Below are positions 6,844 to 14,259 of a stretch of 17,269 nucleotides of DNA, piece by piece. Position numbers and translations under genes: made by a program. Each line of letters begins with the position of its first letter. Position 1 is the stretch's first letter. The notes under the pieces are model-generated. The model was not told the origin of the DNA. It was given only the letters and a program-made list of their open reading frames with translations, and did no database searches. Origin of the DNA: an uncultured Eubacterium sp. (GTDB lineage: Bacteria > Bacillota > Clostridia > Peptostreptococcales > Anaerovoracaceae); assembly GCA_937894585.1 (NCBI GenBank), contig CALBGO010000118.1:1-17269 (forward strand). Reading direction: 5' to 3'.

Positions 6844-7764
6844 ATGATGAAAGGAACAGTTTTTAACATACAGAAAATGTCTGTTCACGACGGGCCGGGT
6901 ATCAGAACGACGGTATTTTTTAAGGGATGTCCCCTGAATTGCCTGTGGTGTTCGAATCCGGAGAGTCAGCGAATGGAAAAAGAAATTGCCTGTTTTCAGG
7001 CAAGATGTGTAAAGTGCGGGTACTGTGCGCAGATGTGTCCAAAGGGTTTGATTGAAAAGAATCCTCCTTTTGAGATTACAGATCGCAGCCAGTGTGATCT
7101 CTGTGAGATTTGCGTAAAAGAATGCTGTACCAATGCGAAGAAAATTGTAGGAGAAGAATATTCTGCAGAAGAACTTGTTTATGAGATCCTCAAGGATAAG
7201 TCGTTTTACGATTCTTCCGGAGGAGGCGTAACTTTCTCCGGAGGAGAGCCATTGATGCAGCAGCCTTTCCTTTTAGAAGTTCTGAAGCAGTGCAGAGAAA
7301 AGGGTATACATACTGCCATTGAAACTACAGGTTTTGCTGACACTGATAAGCTTCTTGAAGCTTCCGCTTGTTTGGATCTTGTTTTCTTTGATATAAAGCA
7401 GATGGATGATGAGATTCATAAGAAAGTGACAGGTGTGTCTAATGAGCTGATTCTGGTAAATTTGGTTGCTCTGGCAAAGGTACATAACAATATTATTGTG
7501 CGTATTCCGGTCATTCCGGGCATCAATGATTCAGAAGAAAATATCAGTAGGACTGCGGCGTTGACGGCCGAACTGGGAATCGGGACTTTAGAACTTCTTC
7601 CATATCATAATTTGGGTGAGGTTAAGTACAGTCAGTTGGGAAGAAAATATGCTTTGTCTGAAATCAAAACGCCTGACGAGGGCAGAATAAAAGAAATTGC
7701 GGATATTGCGAAACTTTCGATTGGATCGAGAGATACTAAAGTATCGGTGATGAAATCCCTGTAG
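6844..7764 (+). CDS. Glycyl radical enzyme activating enzyme (radical SAM)
   Basis: This enzyme uses a [4Fe-4S] cluster and S-adenosylmethionine to abstract hydrogen from the glycine of the preceding enzyme, creating its radical under anoxic conditions. The protein has 306 residues. The radical SAM motif is GCPLNCLWC (Cys29, Cys33, Cys36). An inserted ferredoxin-like domain carries two further clusters, CVKCGYCAQMC (Cys55-65) and CDLCEICVKEC (Cys84-94), the layout of activases for PFL2-type enzymes rather than the shorter PflA. SGGEP (about 132-136) is the SAM-binding motif. I chose the ATG at 6844 because GGAG at 6834-6837 is six bases upstream; a TTG at 6832 would add four residues but would begin inside that site. 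It starts 13 bases after the glycyl radical enzyme stop, so the two are one operon and almost certainly enzyme and partner. Confidence 0.95.
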   Translation: MMKGTVFNIQKMSVHDGPGIRTTVFFKGCPLNCLWCSNPESQRMEKEIACFQARCVKCGYCAQMCPKGLIEKNPPFEITDRSQCDLCEICVKECCTNAKKIVGEEYSAEELVYEILKDKSFYDSSGGGVTFSGGEPLMQQPFLLEVLKQCREKGIHTAIETTGFADTDKLLEASACLDLVFFDIKQMDDEIHKKVTGVSNELILVNLVALAKVHNNIIVRIPVIPGINDSEENISRTAALTAELGIGTLELLPYHNLGEVKYSQLGRKYALSEIKTPDEGRIKEIADIAKLSIGSRDTKVSVMKSL

Positions 7765-7839
7765 CGAAGTGTTGCTCTAAAGTGGAAACCTCAGGATAAT
7801 GTTTCGTCGCTTTACTTTACAAGAAGTGGTGATAAATAA

Positions 7840-7872
7840 GCAAAGAGGCAGCAGTTGTAAATGTCTCTTTGC
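7840..7872. terminator. Hairpin downstream of the activating enzyme gene
   Basis: GCAAAGAGGCA (7840-7850) pairs with TGTCTCTTTGC (7862-7872) with one G-U pair and an 11-base loop. There is no T-run after it, so it may be a 3'-end stabilising structure rather than a terminator by itself. It is the first of two hairpins in the 332-base gap 7765-8096. Confidence 0.5.
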
Positions 7873-7892
7873 GAAAACTTGTAATTACAGGG

Positions 7893-7930
7893 AGCAATGA
7901 GCCCGGGCACAGCCCGGGCCCATTGCTTTA
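7893..7930 (+). terminator. GC-rich hairpin, probable terminator of the glycyl radical enzyme operon
   Basis: AGCAATG and GCCCGGGC (7893-7908) pair with GCCCGGGC and CATTGCT (7912-7927) around a three-base ACA loop, with one A/C mismatch: 15 pairs. Only a short TTTAT follows. It closes the catabolic operon before the promoter of the next gene. Confidence 0.7.
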
Positions 7931-8012
7931 TAGGGTGTTAGGAATCTGTTGATATACTATATAAGGAATCTTGTTTTTTTATAGCTGAAGTAGAACGGCT
8001 TTTTTATTATTC

Positions 8013-8041
8013 TTTACATCTCATTTATGAAGCTTTATAAT
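8013..8041 (+). promoter_or_regulatory. Promoter of the YitT-family gene
   Basis: TTTACA (8013-8018) and a perfect TATAAT (8036-8041) are separated by 17 bases. The start would be near 8048, giving a leader of about 49 bases before the ATG at 8097. Confidence 0.75.
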
Positions 8042-8096
8042 GAAGGCGGATATGTTGCTTTTCCGATTTTAACAGAGAAACAGAGAGGGTGCGGTT

Positions 8097-8969
8097 ATGC
8101 CAAATGATACGGTAAAAAAAGAAATAAAACGATATATTATGGTGTTTTTCGGCGCAGTGACTTTTTCTGCAGGCATGAACATTTTTATTGTGCCGCTGGG
8201 GCTATACAGCAGCGGTGCACTGGGAATTGCCCAGATTTTGAGGACATTTTTGAATAGTACGGGAATTGTGCCGGGCGGGTTTGATATTGCGGGGATTTTG
8301 AATTTTCTTTTGAACCTTCCGCTGCTGATTTTGGCGTTTCGGACGATATCCAAAAATTTCTTTTTCAAAACAATTCTTTCTGTGGTGACGCAGACTGTGT
8401 GTATGTCTCTGATTCGTATTCCGTCTGTGCCGCTTATTGATGATGTTTTGGGCAGCTGCATGATCGGAGGGGTAATCTGCGGTGCGGCTATGGGTATTAC
8501 GCTTAGGGCATCAGGCTCCGGAGGCGGTGTGGATATTCTCGGAGTATATTTTACGAAAAAGTTTGCGGGATTTTCTGTAGGAAAGCTGGGTATTATTCTC
8601 AATGTAGTTCTGTATACAGTCTGCGCAATTCTTTTCGATCTGGAAACGGCTTTGTATTCCATTATTTTTACAGTCTGTATGAATCTGGTAGTGGATAAAA
8701 CCCATACACAGAATATCAATGTAACCTGCCTGATTTTTTCTAAAGGCGGCAATATAGCAGAAACGATTATGCAACAGATGGGCCGCGGCGTGACCGCATG
8801 GAACGGGGTAGGGGCATATACCGGAGAGGATACGGAAATTATGACTGTAGTAGTCAATAAGTATGAAGTCAGTGAAATCAAGCAGATTATAAAGATGCAG
8901 GACCCGGACGCCTTTGTGTTGTTTTTTGAAGGTACACATGTCAGCGGAAATTTCGAGAAAAGGCTGTGA
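8097..8969 (+). CDS. YitT-family membrane protein (DUF161 + DUF2179)
   Basis: A membrane protein of 290 residues whose biochemical role is not established for the family. The N-terminal two thirds (about 12-200) has five to six hydrophobic segments and family features such as NIFIVPLGLYSSGALGIAQI near the start and GVICGAAMGITLRASGSGGG at 125-144. The C-terminal DUF2179 soluble domain (about 210-275) includes RGVTAWNGVGAYTGED and PDAFVLFFEGTHVSG, and is thought to be a small ligand-binding or sensing module. AGAGGG precedes the ATG at a normal distance. It has its own promoter and lies between two unrelated operons. I recognise the family clearly but assign no function. Confidence 0.93.
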   Translation: MPNDTVKKEIKRYIMVFFGAVTFSAGMNIFIVPLGLYSSGALGIAQILRTFLNSTGIVPGGFDIAGILNFLLNLPLLILAFRTISKNFFFKTILSVVTQTVCMSLIRIPSVPLIDDVLGSCMIGGVICGAAMGITLRASGSGGGVDILGVYFTKKFAGFSVGKLGIILNVVLYTVCAILFDLETALYSIIFTVCMNLVVDKTHTQNINVTCLIFSKGGNIAETIMQQMGRGVTAWNGVGAYTGEDTEIMTVVVNKYEVSEIKQIIKMQDPDAFVLFFEGTHVSGNFEKRL

Positions 8970-9072
8970 GCGGGGTGCCGGGCGTTAAGAACCGGAAGCC
9001 GCTTGTTAAATGCACTTTGTTTCGGCAATTTTGCATTTTCGGGATTTCGGCCGGATTTTCGTTTTTTTAGTG

Positions 9073-9101
9073 TTTTTTCTTGCGGAAATCTGTGATATAA
9101 T
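9073..9101 (+). promoter_or_regulatory. Extended -10 promoter upstream of prfA
   Basis: A perfect TATAAT at 9096-9101 is preceded by TGA, matching the extended -10 TGnTATAAT. The -35 region at 9073-9078 is only a T-run. The start would be near 9108, about 42 bases before the prfA ATG. The gap between yitT and prfA also contains AAATGCA (9007-9013) opposite TGCATTT (9032-9038), a possible weak hairpin. Confidence 0.65.
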
Positions 9102-9149
9102 ATACGATTAGATAAGAATTGAAAACTTTTGGAATTTGAGGAGATATAT

Positions 9150-10214
9150 ATGTTTGATAAGCTGGATTTTATTGTAGAAAAGTATCATGAGCTTTCGCTG
9201 AAGGTTTCTGATCCCGATGTGATTAATGACCAGCCTACCTGGCAGAAGCACATTAAGGAAATGGGCGAGATGGAGCCGATTGTAAAGAAATACGAGGAGT
9301 ATAAGAAAGCAAAAGACGGACTTCGCGATGCAAAGGATATTGTAGAAAACGAAAACGATGAAGAAATGCGCGAACTTGCCAAGATGGAAATCAGTGAGCT
9401 TGAAGAGCAGATTTCTCAGAATGAAGAGGAACTGAAAATTCTGCTGCTGCCAAAGGACCCTAACGATGAAAAGAATGTAATTCTGGAAGTCAGAGCAGGA
9501 ACCGGAGGAGACGAGGCGGCTCTGTTCGGTCAGGATCTTCTGAGAATGTATATGCGTTATGCAGAACGGCACAGATGGAAAACCGAACTGATGGATATCA
9601 ATGATACAGGTATCGGCGGCATTAAGGAAGCGGTTGTTCTGATTAAAGGAAAAGGTGCGTATTCCCGGCTGAAATACGAATCGGGAGTTCACAGAGTACA
9701 GCGTGTGCCGGAAACGGAATCGGCAGGTCGTGTGCATACTTCTGCGGCAACGGTTGCGGTACTTCCTGAAGTTGACGATGTGGAAGTCGATTTGAACCCT
9801 AATGATGTCAGAGTTGATGTATACCGCGCTTCCGGCAACGGCGGACAGTGCGTAAACACTACAGACTCTGCGGTTCGTCTGACTCACGAACCGACCGGTT
9901 TAGTAGTAACCTGTCAGGACGAAAAATCTCAGATTAAGAATAAAGAAAAGGCGTTCAAAGTTCTGAAGGCCAGACTTTACGATATGATGGTACAGGAGCA
10001 GAACAAGGAAATTTCCGAAGCCAGAAAGAGCCAGGTTGGTTCCGGTGATAGAAGTGAGCGTATCCGTACCTATAATTTCCCGCAGGGCAGAGTCAGCGAA
10101 CATAGAATCGGTTTGACTTTATATAGACTGAATGCGATTCTGGACGGAGATTTGGACGAAATTATTGATGCACTGATTACCAACGATCAGGCTGAGAAGA
10201 TGAAGAATTTTTAA
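9150..10214 (+). CDS. prfA: Peptide chain release factor 1
   Basis: This factor recognises UAA and UAG in the ribosomal A site and triggers peptide release. The protein has 354 residues, as expected. The codon-recognition tripeptide of RF1 is PET (187-189, in RVPETESAGRVHTS); the P-x-T form separates it from RF2, which has SPF. The catalytic GGQ loop is at 231-233, in GNGGQCVNTTDSAVRLTH, with Cys where many bacteria have His after GGQ, a variant I associate with Clostridia. I chose the ATG at 9150 because GAGGAG lies about six bases upstream; a TTG at 9129 would also be in frame, but it lies before that site. The stop TAA overlaps an ATG (TAATG) of a small ORF. It probably heads a transcript that runs on into the Sua5 gene. 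Confidence 0.97.
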   Translation: MFDKLDFIVEKYHELSLKVSDPDVINDQPTWQKHIKEMGEMEPIVKKYEEYKKAKDGLRDAKDIVENENDEEMRELAKMEISELEEQISQNEEELKILLLPKDPNDEKNVILEVRAGTGGDEAALFGQDLLRMYMRYAERHRWKTELMDINDTGIGGIKEAVVLIKGKGAYSRLKYESGVHRVQRVPETESAGRVHTSAATVAVLPEVDDVEVDLNPNDVRVDVYRASGNGGQCVNTTDSAVRLTHEPTGLVVTCQDEKSQIKNKEKAFKVLKARLYDMMVQEQNKEISEARKSQVGSGDRSERIRTYNFPQGRVSEHRIGLTLYRLNAILDGDLDEIIDALITNDQAEKMKNF

Positions 10215-10342
10215 TGGCTGCAAAATTTTCGGACTGCCCTTTCTGCTGTGCAGCGGTTGGCCTGCGTATTTTAAGCGGGCGCGCACTGCTGTCTGCAGAG
10301 GCTGTGCATTCTGAAAATTTTTCTGCGTATTGCACTATATAG
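10214..10342 (+). CDS. Possible small protein, 42 codons, overlapping the prfA stop
   Basis: An ATG at 10214 shares its A with the prfA stop (TAATG), the classic geometry for translational coupling. The frame stays open for 42 codons (MAAKFSDCPFCCAAVGLRIL at the start, ending NFSAYCTI) and stops with TAG at 10340, five bases before the preferred Sua5 start. The peptide has four cysteines, including CPFCC, and no recognised homology. In favour of translation: it fills the gap exactly, and the Sua5 gene has no visible ribosome binding site of its own, so ribosomes could arrive by reinitiation. Against: it is short, and a chance frame of this length is not rare. It might be the relic of a gene such as prmC, which often lies here, though I see no PrmC motif. 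Confidence 0.35.
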   Translation: MAAKFSDCPFCCAAVGLRILSGRALLSAEAVHSENFSAYCTI

Positions 10343-10347
10343 AAACC

Positions 10348-11352
10348 ATGAATACCAAACTACTTTCTGATACAACTGAAGATATTGCTTTGGCAGCGAA
10401 GATTCTTGCAGAAGGCGGACTTGCGGCGTTTCCTACGGAAACTGTTTACGGTCTGGGCGCAGATGCTCTGAATGCAGACGCAGTCGGAAAGGTTTATGCG
10501 GCGAAGGGAAGACCTTCAGATAATCCCATGATTGTTCATATATCGTCTAAAAACGATATTATGAAACTGACCCCGAAAATCACCGGGGATATGGAAAAAC
10601 TGATGGAGGTATTCTGGCCCGGTCCCTTGACGATGATTGTACCGCGGCTTTCTGTGATTCCGGATACAACCACAGGTGGTCTTGATACAGTCGGCATCAG
10701 AATGCCGGATCATCCGGTGGCGCTTTCTTTAATCAGCGCGGCAGGCTGCCCGATTGCAGCGCCGAGCGCAAACCTTTCGGGAAAGCCAAGTCCCACTACG
10801 GCCAGAGATGTCGTTGAGGATTTGGACGGCAGAGTAGATGTGATTATAAAGAGCACCGATTGTCAGGTGGGTATCGAATCCACGGTCATCGATATGACTT
10901 CGGATACACCGATGATTCTGAGACCGGGTATTATTACCGAAAAGGATTTTGAAGAAGTGCTGGGAAAGCCGGTGTCTTTAGATCCGACTCTGAATCAAAG
11001 ACCTGACCGGTTTAACAATGGTGATTTCAAGCCTAAAGCGCCCGGTATGAAGTATAAGCACTACGCGCCGAAGGCGCAGATGATTATTTTCGAAGGAGAA
11101 CCCGATGCGGTTCGGCGGGCAATTTCTGAAGATGCGCAGCGCCGCCTGCGCGAAGGAGAAAAGGTCTGTACTTTGTGTTTTGACAGTACAGATGAGAAAA
11201 CGGCGGCTCATCAGTTTTTCGCAAGACTTCGGGAAGCAGACCGTGACGGTGCGGATATCATCTTGGCGGCAGCTTTGCCGGAGGAGGGTATCGGATTTTC
11301 TGTTATGAACAGAATGTTAAAGTCAGCAGGTTATAATATCCGGAAAGTGTAA
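10348..11352 (+). CDS. ywlC: L-threonylcarbamoyladenylate synthase, Sua5/YwlC type
   Basis: This enzyme makes threonylcarbamoyl-AMP from threonine, bicarbonate and ATP, the first step of the universal t6A37 modification of ANN-decoding tRNAs. The protein has 334 residues from the ATG at 10348, the two-domain Sua5 length rather than the short TsaC form. The YrdC domain (about 8-200) contains GGLAAFPTETVYGLGADAL, KGRPSDNPMIVH and SANLSGKPSPTTA. The Sua5 C-terminal domain follows the linker with PGMKYKHYAPKAQ and ends with NRMLKSAGYNIRKV. No clear ribosome binding site precedes 10348, so translation may be coupled to the small ORF before it. A TTG at 10330 in the same frame would add six residues, but the natural Sua5 start fits 10348 better. 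Confidence 0.94.
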   Translation: MNTKLLSDTTEDIALAAKILAEGGLAAFPTETVYGLGADALNADAVGKVYAAKGRPSDNPMIVHISSKNDIMKLTPKITGDMEKLMEVFWPGPLTMIVPRLSVIPDTTTGGLDTVGIRMPDHPVALSLISAAGCPIAAPSANLSGKPSPTTARDVVEDLDGRVDVIIKSTDCQVGIESTVIDMTSDTPMILRPGIITEKDFEEVLGKPVSLDPTLNQRPDRFNNGDFKPKAPGMKYKHYAPKAQMIIFEGEPDAVRRAISEDAQRRLREGEKVCTLCFDSTDEKTAAHQFFARLREADRDGADIILAAALPEEGIGFSVMNRMLKSAGYNIRKV

Positions 11353-11440
11353 AAACAGATAAAATATCGCTAAAATACAGTTAAAAATATAAATCGTATA
11401 TAAACTAAAGTCGGAAATAAAAAGATATAGGGGGAACAGC

Positions 11441-11872
11441 ATGAAAATTGCAGTCGCCAGCGATCACGGCGGATTTGAGTTAAAAGAAATTATCAAAAAG
11501 CATTTATTGGACAGGGGGTTGGAAGTATCGGACCTGGGCACCCATTCCGGTGATTCTGTGGATTACCCTGTTTACGGAAAAGCCTGCGGAGAAGCGGTTG
11601 CTGCAGGGCAGGCGGACTGCGGTATCGTAGTCTGCGGTACGGGTATCGGTATTTCTATTGCAGCCAACAAAGTGAAAGGCGTGCGCTGCGGACTCTGCAC
11701 ATCAGTGGAAATGGCAAAGCTGACAAAGCAGCATAATAATGCTAATGTATTGGCGCTGGGCGGCAGAACCACCGCGCCGGAACTGGCAATAGAAATCACT
11801 GACGCATGGCTGGATACCGAATTTGAGGGTGGACGCCATGAGAGAAGAACAGCTATGTTAGACGATATGTAA
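11441..11872 (+). CDS. rpiB: Ribose-5-phosphate isomerase B
   Basis: This enzyme interconverts ribose 5-phosphate and ribulose 5-phosphate in the pentose phosphate pathway. The protein has 143 residues, typical of RpiB. SDHGGFELK at the start carries Asp8 and His9. The catalytic cysteine is Cys65 in GIVVCGTGIGIS, whose backbone forms the anion hole, and His98 is in KQHNNANVLALGGR. The general-base cysteine and phosphate-binding pattern point to RpiB rather than the allose isomerase, though related LacAB-type activity cannot be excluded by sequence. AGGGGG lies before the ATG at a suitable distance. The 88 bases upstream are A/T rich with no clear terminator, so co-transcription with the Sua5 gene is plausible. 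Confidence 0.94.
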   Translation: MKIAVASDHGGFELKEIIKKHLLDRGLEVSDLGTHSGDSVDYPVYGKACGEAVAAGQADCGIVVCGTGIGISIAANKVKGVRCGLCTSVEMAKLTKQHNNANVLALGGRTTAPELAIEITDAWLDTEFEGGRHERRTAMLDDM

Positions 11873-11947
11873 AAATAATGAAGCGTGATGAATCGCTGCG
11901 CAACGCAGTGTGATTTGCGTGCTTATAAAATATGCCGGAGGAAATAT

Positions 11948-12577
11948 ATGAGCAAAGTATATGTATTTGATCATCCGTTGATTCAGCATAAAGTAGCTCT
12001 GATGAGAAAGACGGAAACTAACACCAGAGATTTCAGAGAGCTGGCAAAAGAAATTTCTATGCTGATGGGCTTTGAAGCCACCAGACATTTGCCTTTGAAA
12101 GAAGTGGAAATCGAAACGCCGATGTGCAAAACTAAAGTAAATATGCTGCAGGGCGAGGATATTGCAATTGTGCCGATTCTTCGTGCCGGTCTGGGTTTCG
12201 TGGACGGTATGCTGGCGCTGGTTCCCAATGCGAAAGTGGGTCATGTGGGGCTTTACCGCGATTCCAAAACCCATGAGCCTGTTGAATATTACTGCAAACT
12301 GCCTGCCGATATTGAAAAGAGACAGATTTTCGTTGTGGACCCGATGCTGGCAACGGGCGGTTCCGCATCTGCGGCAATTGACTTTATTAAACAAAGGGGC
12401 GGAAAAAGCATCACTTTTATGTGTCTGATTGCTGCACCGGAGGGCATCGAGGTCTTACAGAAGGCGCATCCGGATGTAGATATCTATATCGCCGCAAGGG
12501 ATGAAAAGCTTAATGAAAATGCTTACATTATCCCGGGGCTGGGAGATGCGGGAGATCGGCTGTTCGGCACGAAATAG
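11948..12577 (+). CDS. upp: Uracil phosphoribosyltransferase
   Basis: This enzyme converts uracil and PRPP to UMP in pyrimidine salvage. The protein has 209 residues, the standard length. The N terminus MSKVYVFDHPLIQHK is characteristic. PILRAGLGFVDGM binds pyrophosphate, VVDPMLATGGSA (129-140) is the PRPP loop, and PGLGDAGDRLFGT near the end forms the uracil pocket. I chose the ATG at 11948 because GGAGG at 11937-11941 is six bases before it; the frame is open back to 11885, but those extra residues (with several Cys and Arg) are not part of the family. A small hairpin CTGCG-CAA-CGCAG lies in the 75-base gap after rpiB. The pair rpiB-upp is a common neighbourhood in Clostridia. Confidence 0.97.
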   Translation: MSKVYVFDHPLIQHKVALMRKTETNTRDFRELAKEISMLMGFEATRHLPLKEVEIETPMCKTKVNMLQGEDIAIVPILRAGLGFVDGMLALVPNAKVGHVGLYRDSKTHEPVEYYCKLPADIEKRQIFVVDPMLATGGSASAAIDFIKQRGGKSITFMCLIAAPEGIEVLQKAHPDVDIYIAARDEKLNENAYIIPGLGDAGDRLFGTK

Positions 12578-12686
12578 TTGACGATGCGGAAAGAGAGCGT
12601 CTCCAAAGGCTCATAAAATATAGAATATGTAAGTGTTCTGTGAACAGTAGTACAGTGTGATAAATAAAAGGAAAGCGAGAGTTGTT

Positions 12687-14015
12687 ATGAAAAATTTTAT
12701 TCCGGACAGCGTAAGCAGCTTTGATAATGTTTACGATGTACTGAAAGAAAGAGGCTTTATCGAGCAGGTAACTGATGAAGAAGCTGTCAGAGATTTACTG
12801 AAAAACGAGAAAATCAAATTTTATATCGGGTTTGACCCGACTGCAGACTGCCTGCATATCGGGCATTTTATGCAGGTGATTATTTTGATGTATATGCAGA
12901 AATACGGACATACACCGGTAGTTCTGCTGGGCGGCGGCACCGGTATGGTGGGAGATCCGTCGGGCAGACAGGATATGCGGCAGATGATGACAGTAGAGAC
13001 TATTGATGACAACTGCGCTGCATTCAAGAAATTATTTGATAAATATTTGGACTTCGACGACGAATGGAAGTACGAGGGCAATGAGGGTGTTTATGCGCCG
13101 GGTCACCAGAACAGAGAACCGCTGCCGGGCAAGGCAATCAGTGTAAACAATGCTCATTGGCTGAGACCGCTTAACTATGTTGAATTCGTCAGAGAAATCG
13201 GTACTCATTTTAATGTAAATACCATGCTGAGAGCCGAGTGCTTCAAGCAGAGAATGGAGCAGGGGCTGTCTTTCTTCGAATTTAATTATATGCTGATGCA
13301 GGGCTATGACTTTATGGTAATGGCAAGAGACTTCGGCGTAAAGATGCAGTTCGGAGGCAATGACCAGTGGTCCAATATTATCGCAGGTGTTGACCTTTCC
13401 AGAAAAGTGGCAGGCAAATCCGTTTACGGAATGACTTTCTCTCTGCTGACCAACAGCGAAGGTAAGAAAATGGGCAAGACACAGAAAGGCGCTCTATGGC
13501 TTTCCGCCGACAGAACTTCTCCGTACGAGTTTTATCAGTACTGGAGAAATGTGGCTGATGCTGATGTGGAAAAATGTCTGCGTATGCTGACTTTCTTGCC
13601 GATGGATGAAGTAAGAAGACTTTCTTCTTTGGAAGGCGCAGAAATCAACAAGGCGAAAGAAGTGCTTGCTTTTGAAGTGACCAAACTGGTACACGGCGAA
13701 GAAGAAGCTGTCAAAGCCCAGGAAGGTGCAAGAGCTGCTTTTGGAGGCGGCGGAAATGCAGCAAACATTCCGACTACAGAAATGGCTGCAGCCGATTTTG
13801 CAGGCGAAGGAAAAGGGCTGGTTTCCCTGATTAGAGAACTGGGACTGGTACCGAGCAACGGCGAAGGTTTCAGAACCATCGAGCAGGGCGGACTTTCTCT
13901 GAACGGTGAAAAGGTGACAAACCCGAAGATGAGCGTTACAGAAGACCTGTTTGAAGACGGAGAAATTCTGATTCAAAAGGGCAAGAAAAAGTTCCATAAG
14001 GTTGTTATAAAGTAG
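12687..14015 (+). CDS. tyrS: Tyrosyl-tRNA synthetase
   Basis: A class I synthetase that charges tRNA-Tyr. The protein has 442 residues, somewhat longer than the usual 400-425. HIGH is at 57-60 (CLHIGHFMQ) and the KMSKS equivalent is KMGKT at 261-265. The tyrosine-binding and dimer region is well kept (GGNDQWSNIIAG). A C-terminal S4 RNA-binding domain covers about 375-442 (LGLVPSNGEGFRTIEQGGLSLNGEKV). The extra length is mainly around residues 124-149 (WKYEGNEGVYAPGHQNREPL region), between the Rossmann helices before NNAHWL. I chose the ATG at 12687, preceded by purine-rich AAAGGAAAGCGAGAG; a GTG at 12657 is also in frame. The 109-base upstream gap lacks the T-box element that controls tyrS in many Firmicutes, so expression probably follows the upstream genes. 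Confidence 0.96.
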   Translation: MKNFIPDSVSSFDNVYDVLKERGFIEQVTDEEAVRDLLKNEKIKFYIGFDPTADCLHIGHFMQVIILMYMQKYGHTPVVLLGGGTGMVGDPSGRQDMRQMMTVETIDDNCAAFKKLFDKYLDFDDEWKYEGNEGVYAPGHQNREPLPGKAISVNNAHWLRPLNYVEFVREIGTHFNVNTMLRAECFKQRMEQGLSFFEFNYMLMQGYDFMVMARDFGVKMQFGGNDQWSNIIAGVDLSRKVAGKSVYGMTFSLLTNSEGKKMGKTQKGALWLSADRTSPYEFYQYWRNVADADVEKCLRMLTFLPMDEVRRLSSLEGAEINKAKEVLAFEVTKLVHGEEEAVKAQEGARAAFGGGGNAANIPTTEMAAADFAGEGKGLVSLIRELGLVPSNGEGFRTIEQGGLSLNGEKVTNPKMSVTEDLFEDGEILIQKGKKKFHKVVIK

Positions 14016-14107
14016 TCGTAAAATAACTGTAAAAATAAAAAGAACGGAACAAGGGACAGATAAACCGAATAAAAAGGTATCTGCTTCTCGAGCTGAAGTG
14101 AAAATAG

Positions 14108-14175
14108 AAGCTGCCGCAGGAAAATTCGATGGCTTTTTCGAATCGGATTTGAACGCGGCAGTTTTATAGTTTTTG
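14108..14175 (+). terminator. Nested hairpin terminator after tyrS
   Basis: The outer stem CTGCCGC (14111-14117, extended by AAG) pairs with GCGGCAG (14155-14161) followed by TTTTATAGTTTTT. An inner stem ATTCGA/TCGAAT lies at 14124-14129 and 14138-14143. It ends the housekeeping run. The rest of the 303-base gap 14016-14318 holds no gene that I can support. Confidence 0.7.
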
Positions 14176-14227
14176 TAGTTTGAGCGGTGTTTTTTGTGAA
14201 GGTTGTGTAAAATCATACTTTTTTACT

Positions 14228-14239
14228 ACCGATATCGGT
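14228..14239. promoter_or_regulatory. Perfect 12-bp palindrome ACCGATATCGGT upstream of the P-type ATPase
   Basis: Fully self-complementary and G/C-bearing in an A/T-rich leader, about 45 bases before the candidate -10 box. This is a place where an activator or metalloregulator could bind. The protein is unknown. Confidence 0.4.
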
Positions 14240-14259
14240 GGCATATGAGTCAATTCCTG

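Noticed and set aside
8069..9028. Minus-strand frame of 319 codons opposite the YitT gene
   Set aside because: It covers the strongly supported YitT gene in antisense; the composition (many Ser, Thr, Pro, Ile) is typical of a shadow, and it has no start signals.
9108..9887. Minus-strand frame of 259 codons opposite prfA
   Set aside because: Antisense shadow of release factor 1 with no recognisable domain.
13494..14216. Minus-strand frame of 240 codons over the end of tyrS and the following gap
   Set aside because: Mostly opposite the S4 domain of TyrRS; it would also cross the terminator, and it lacks a ribosome binding site.
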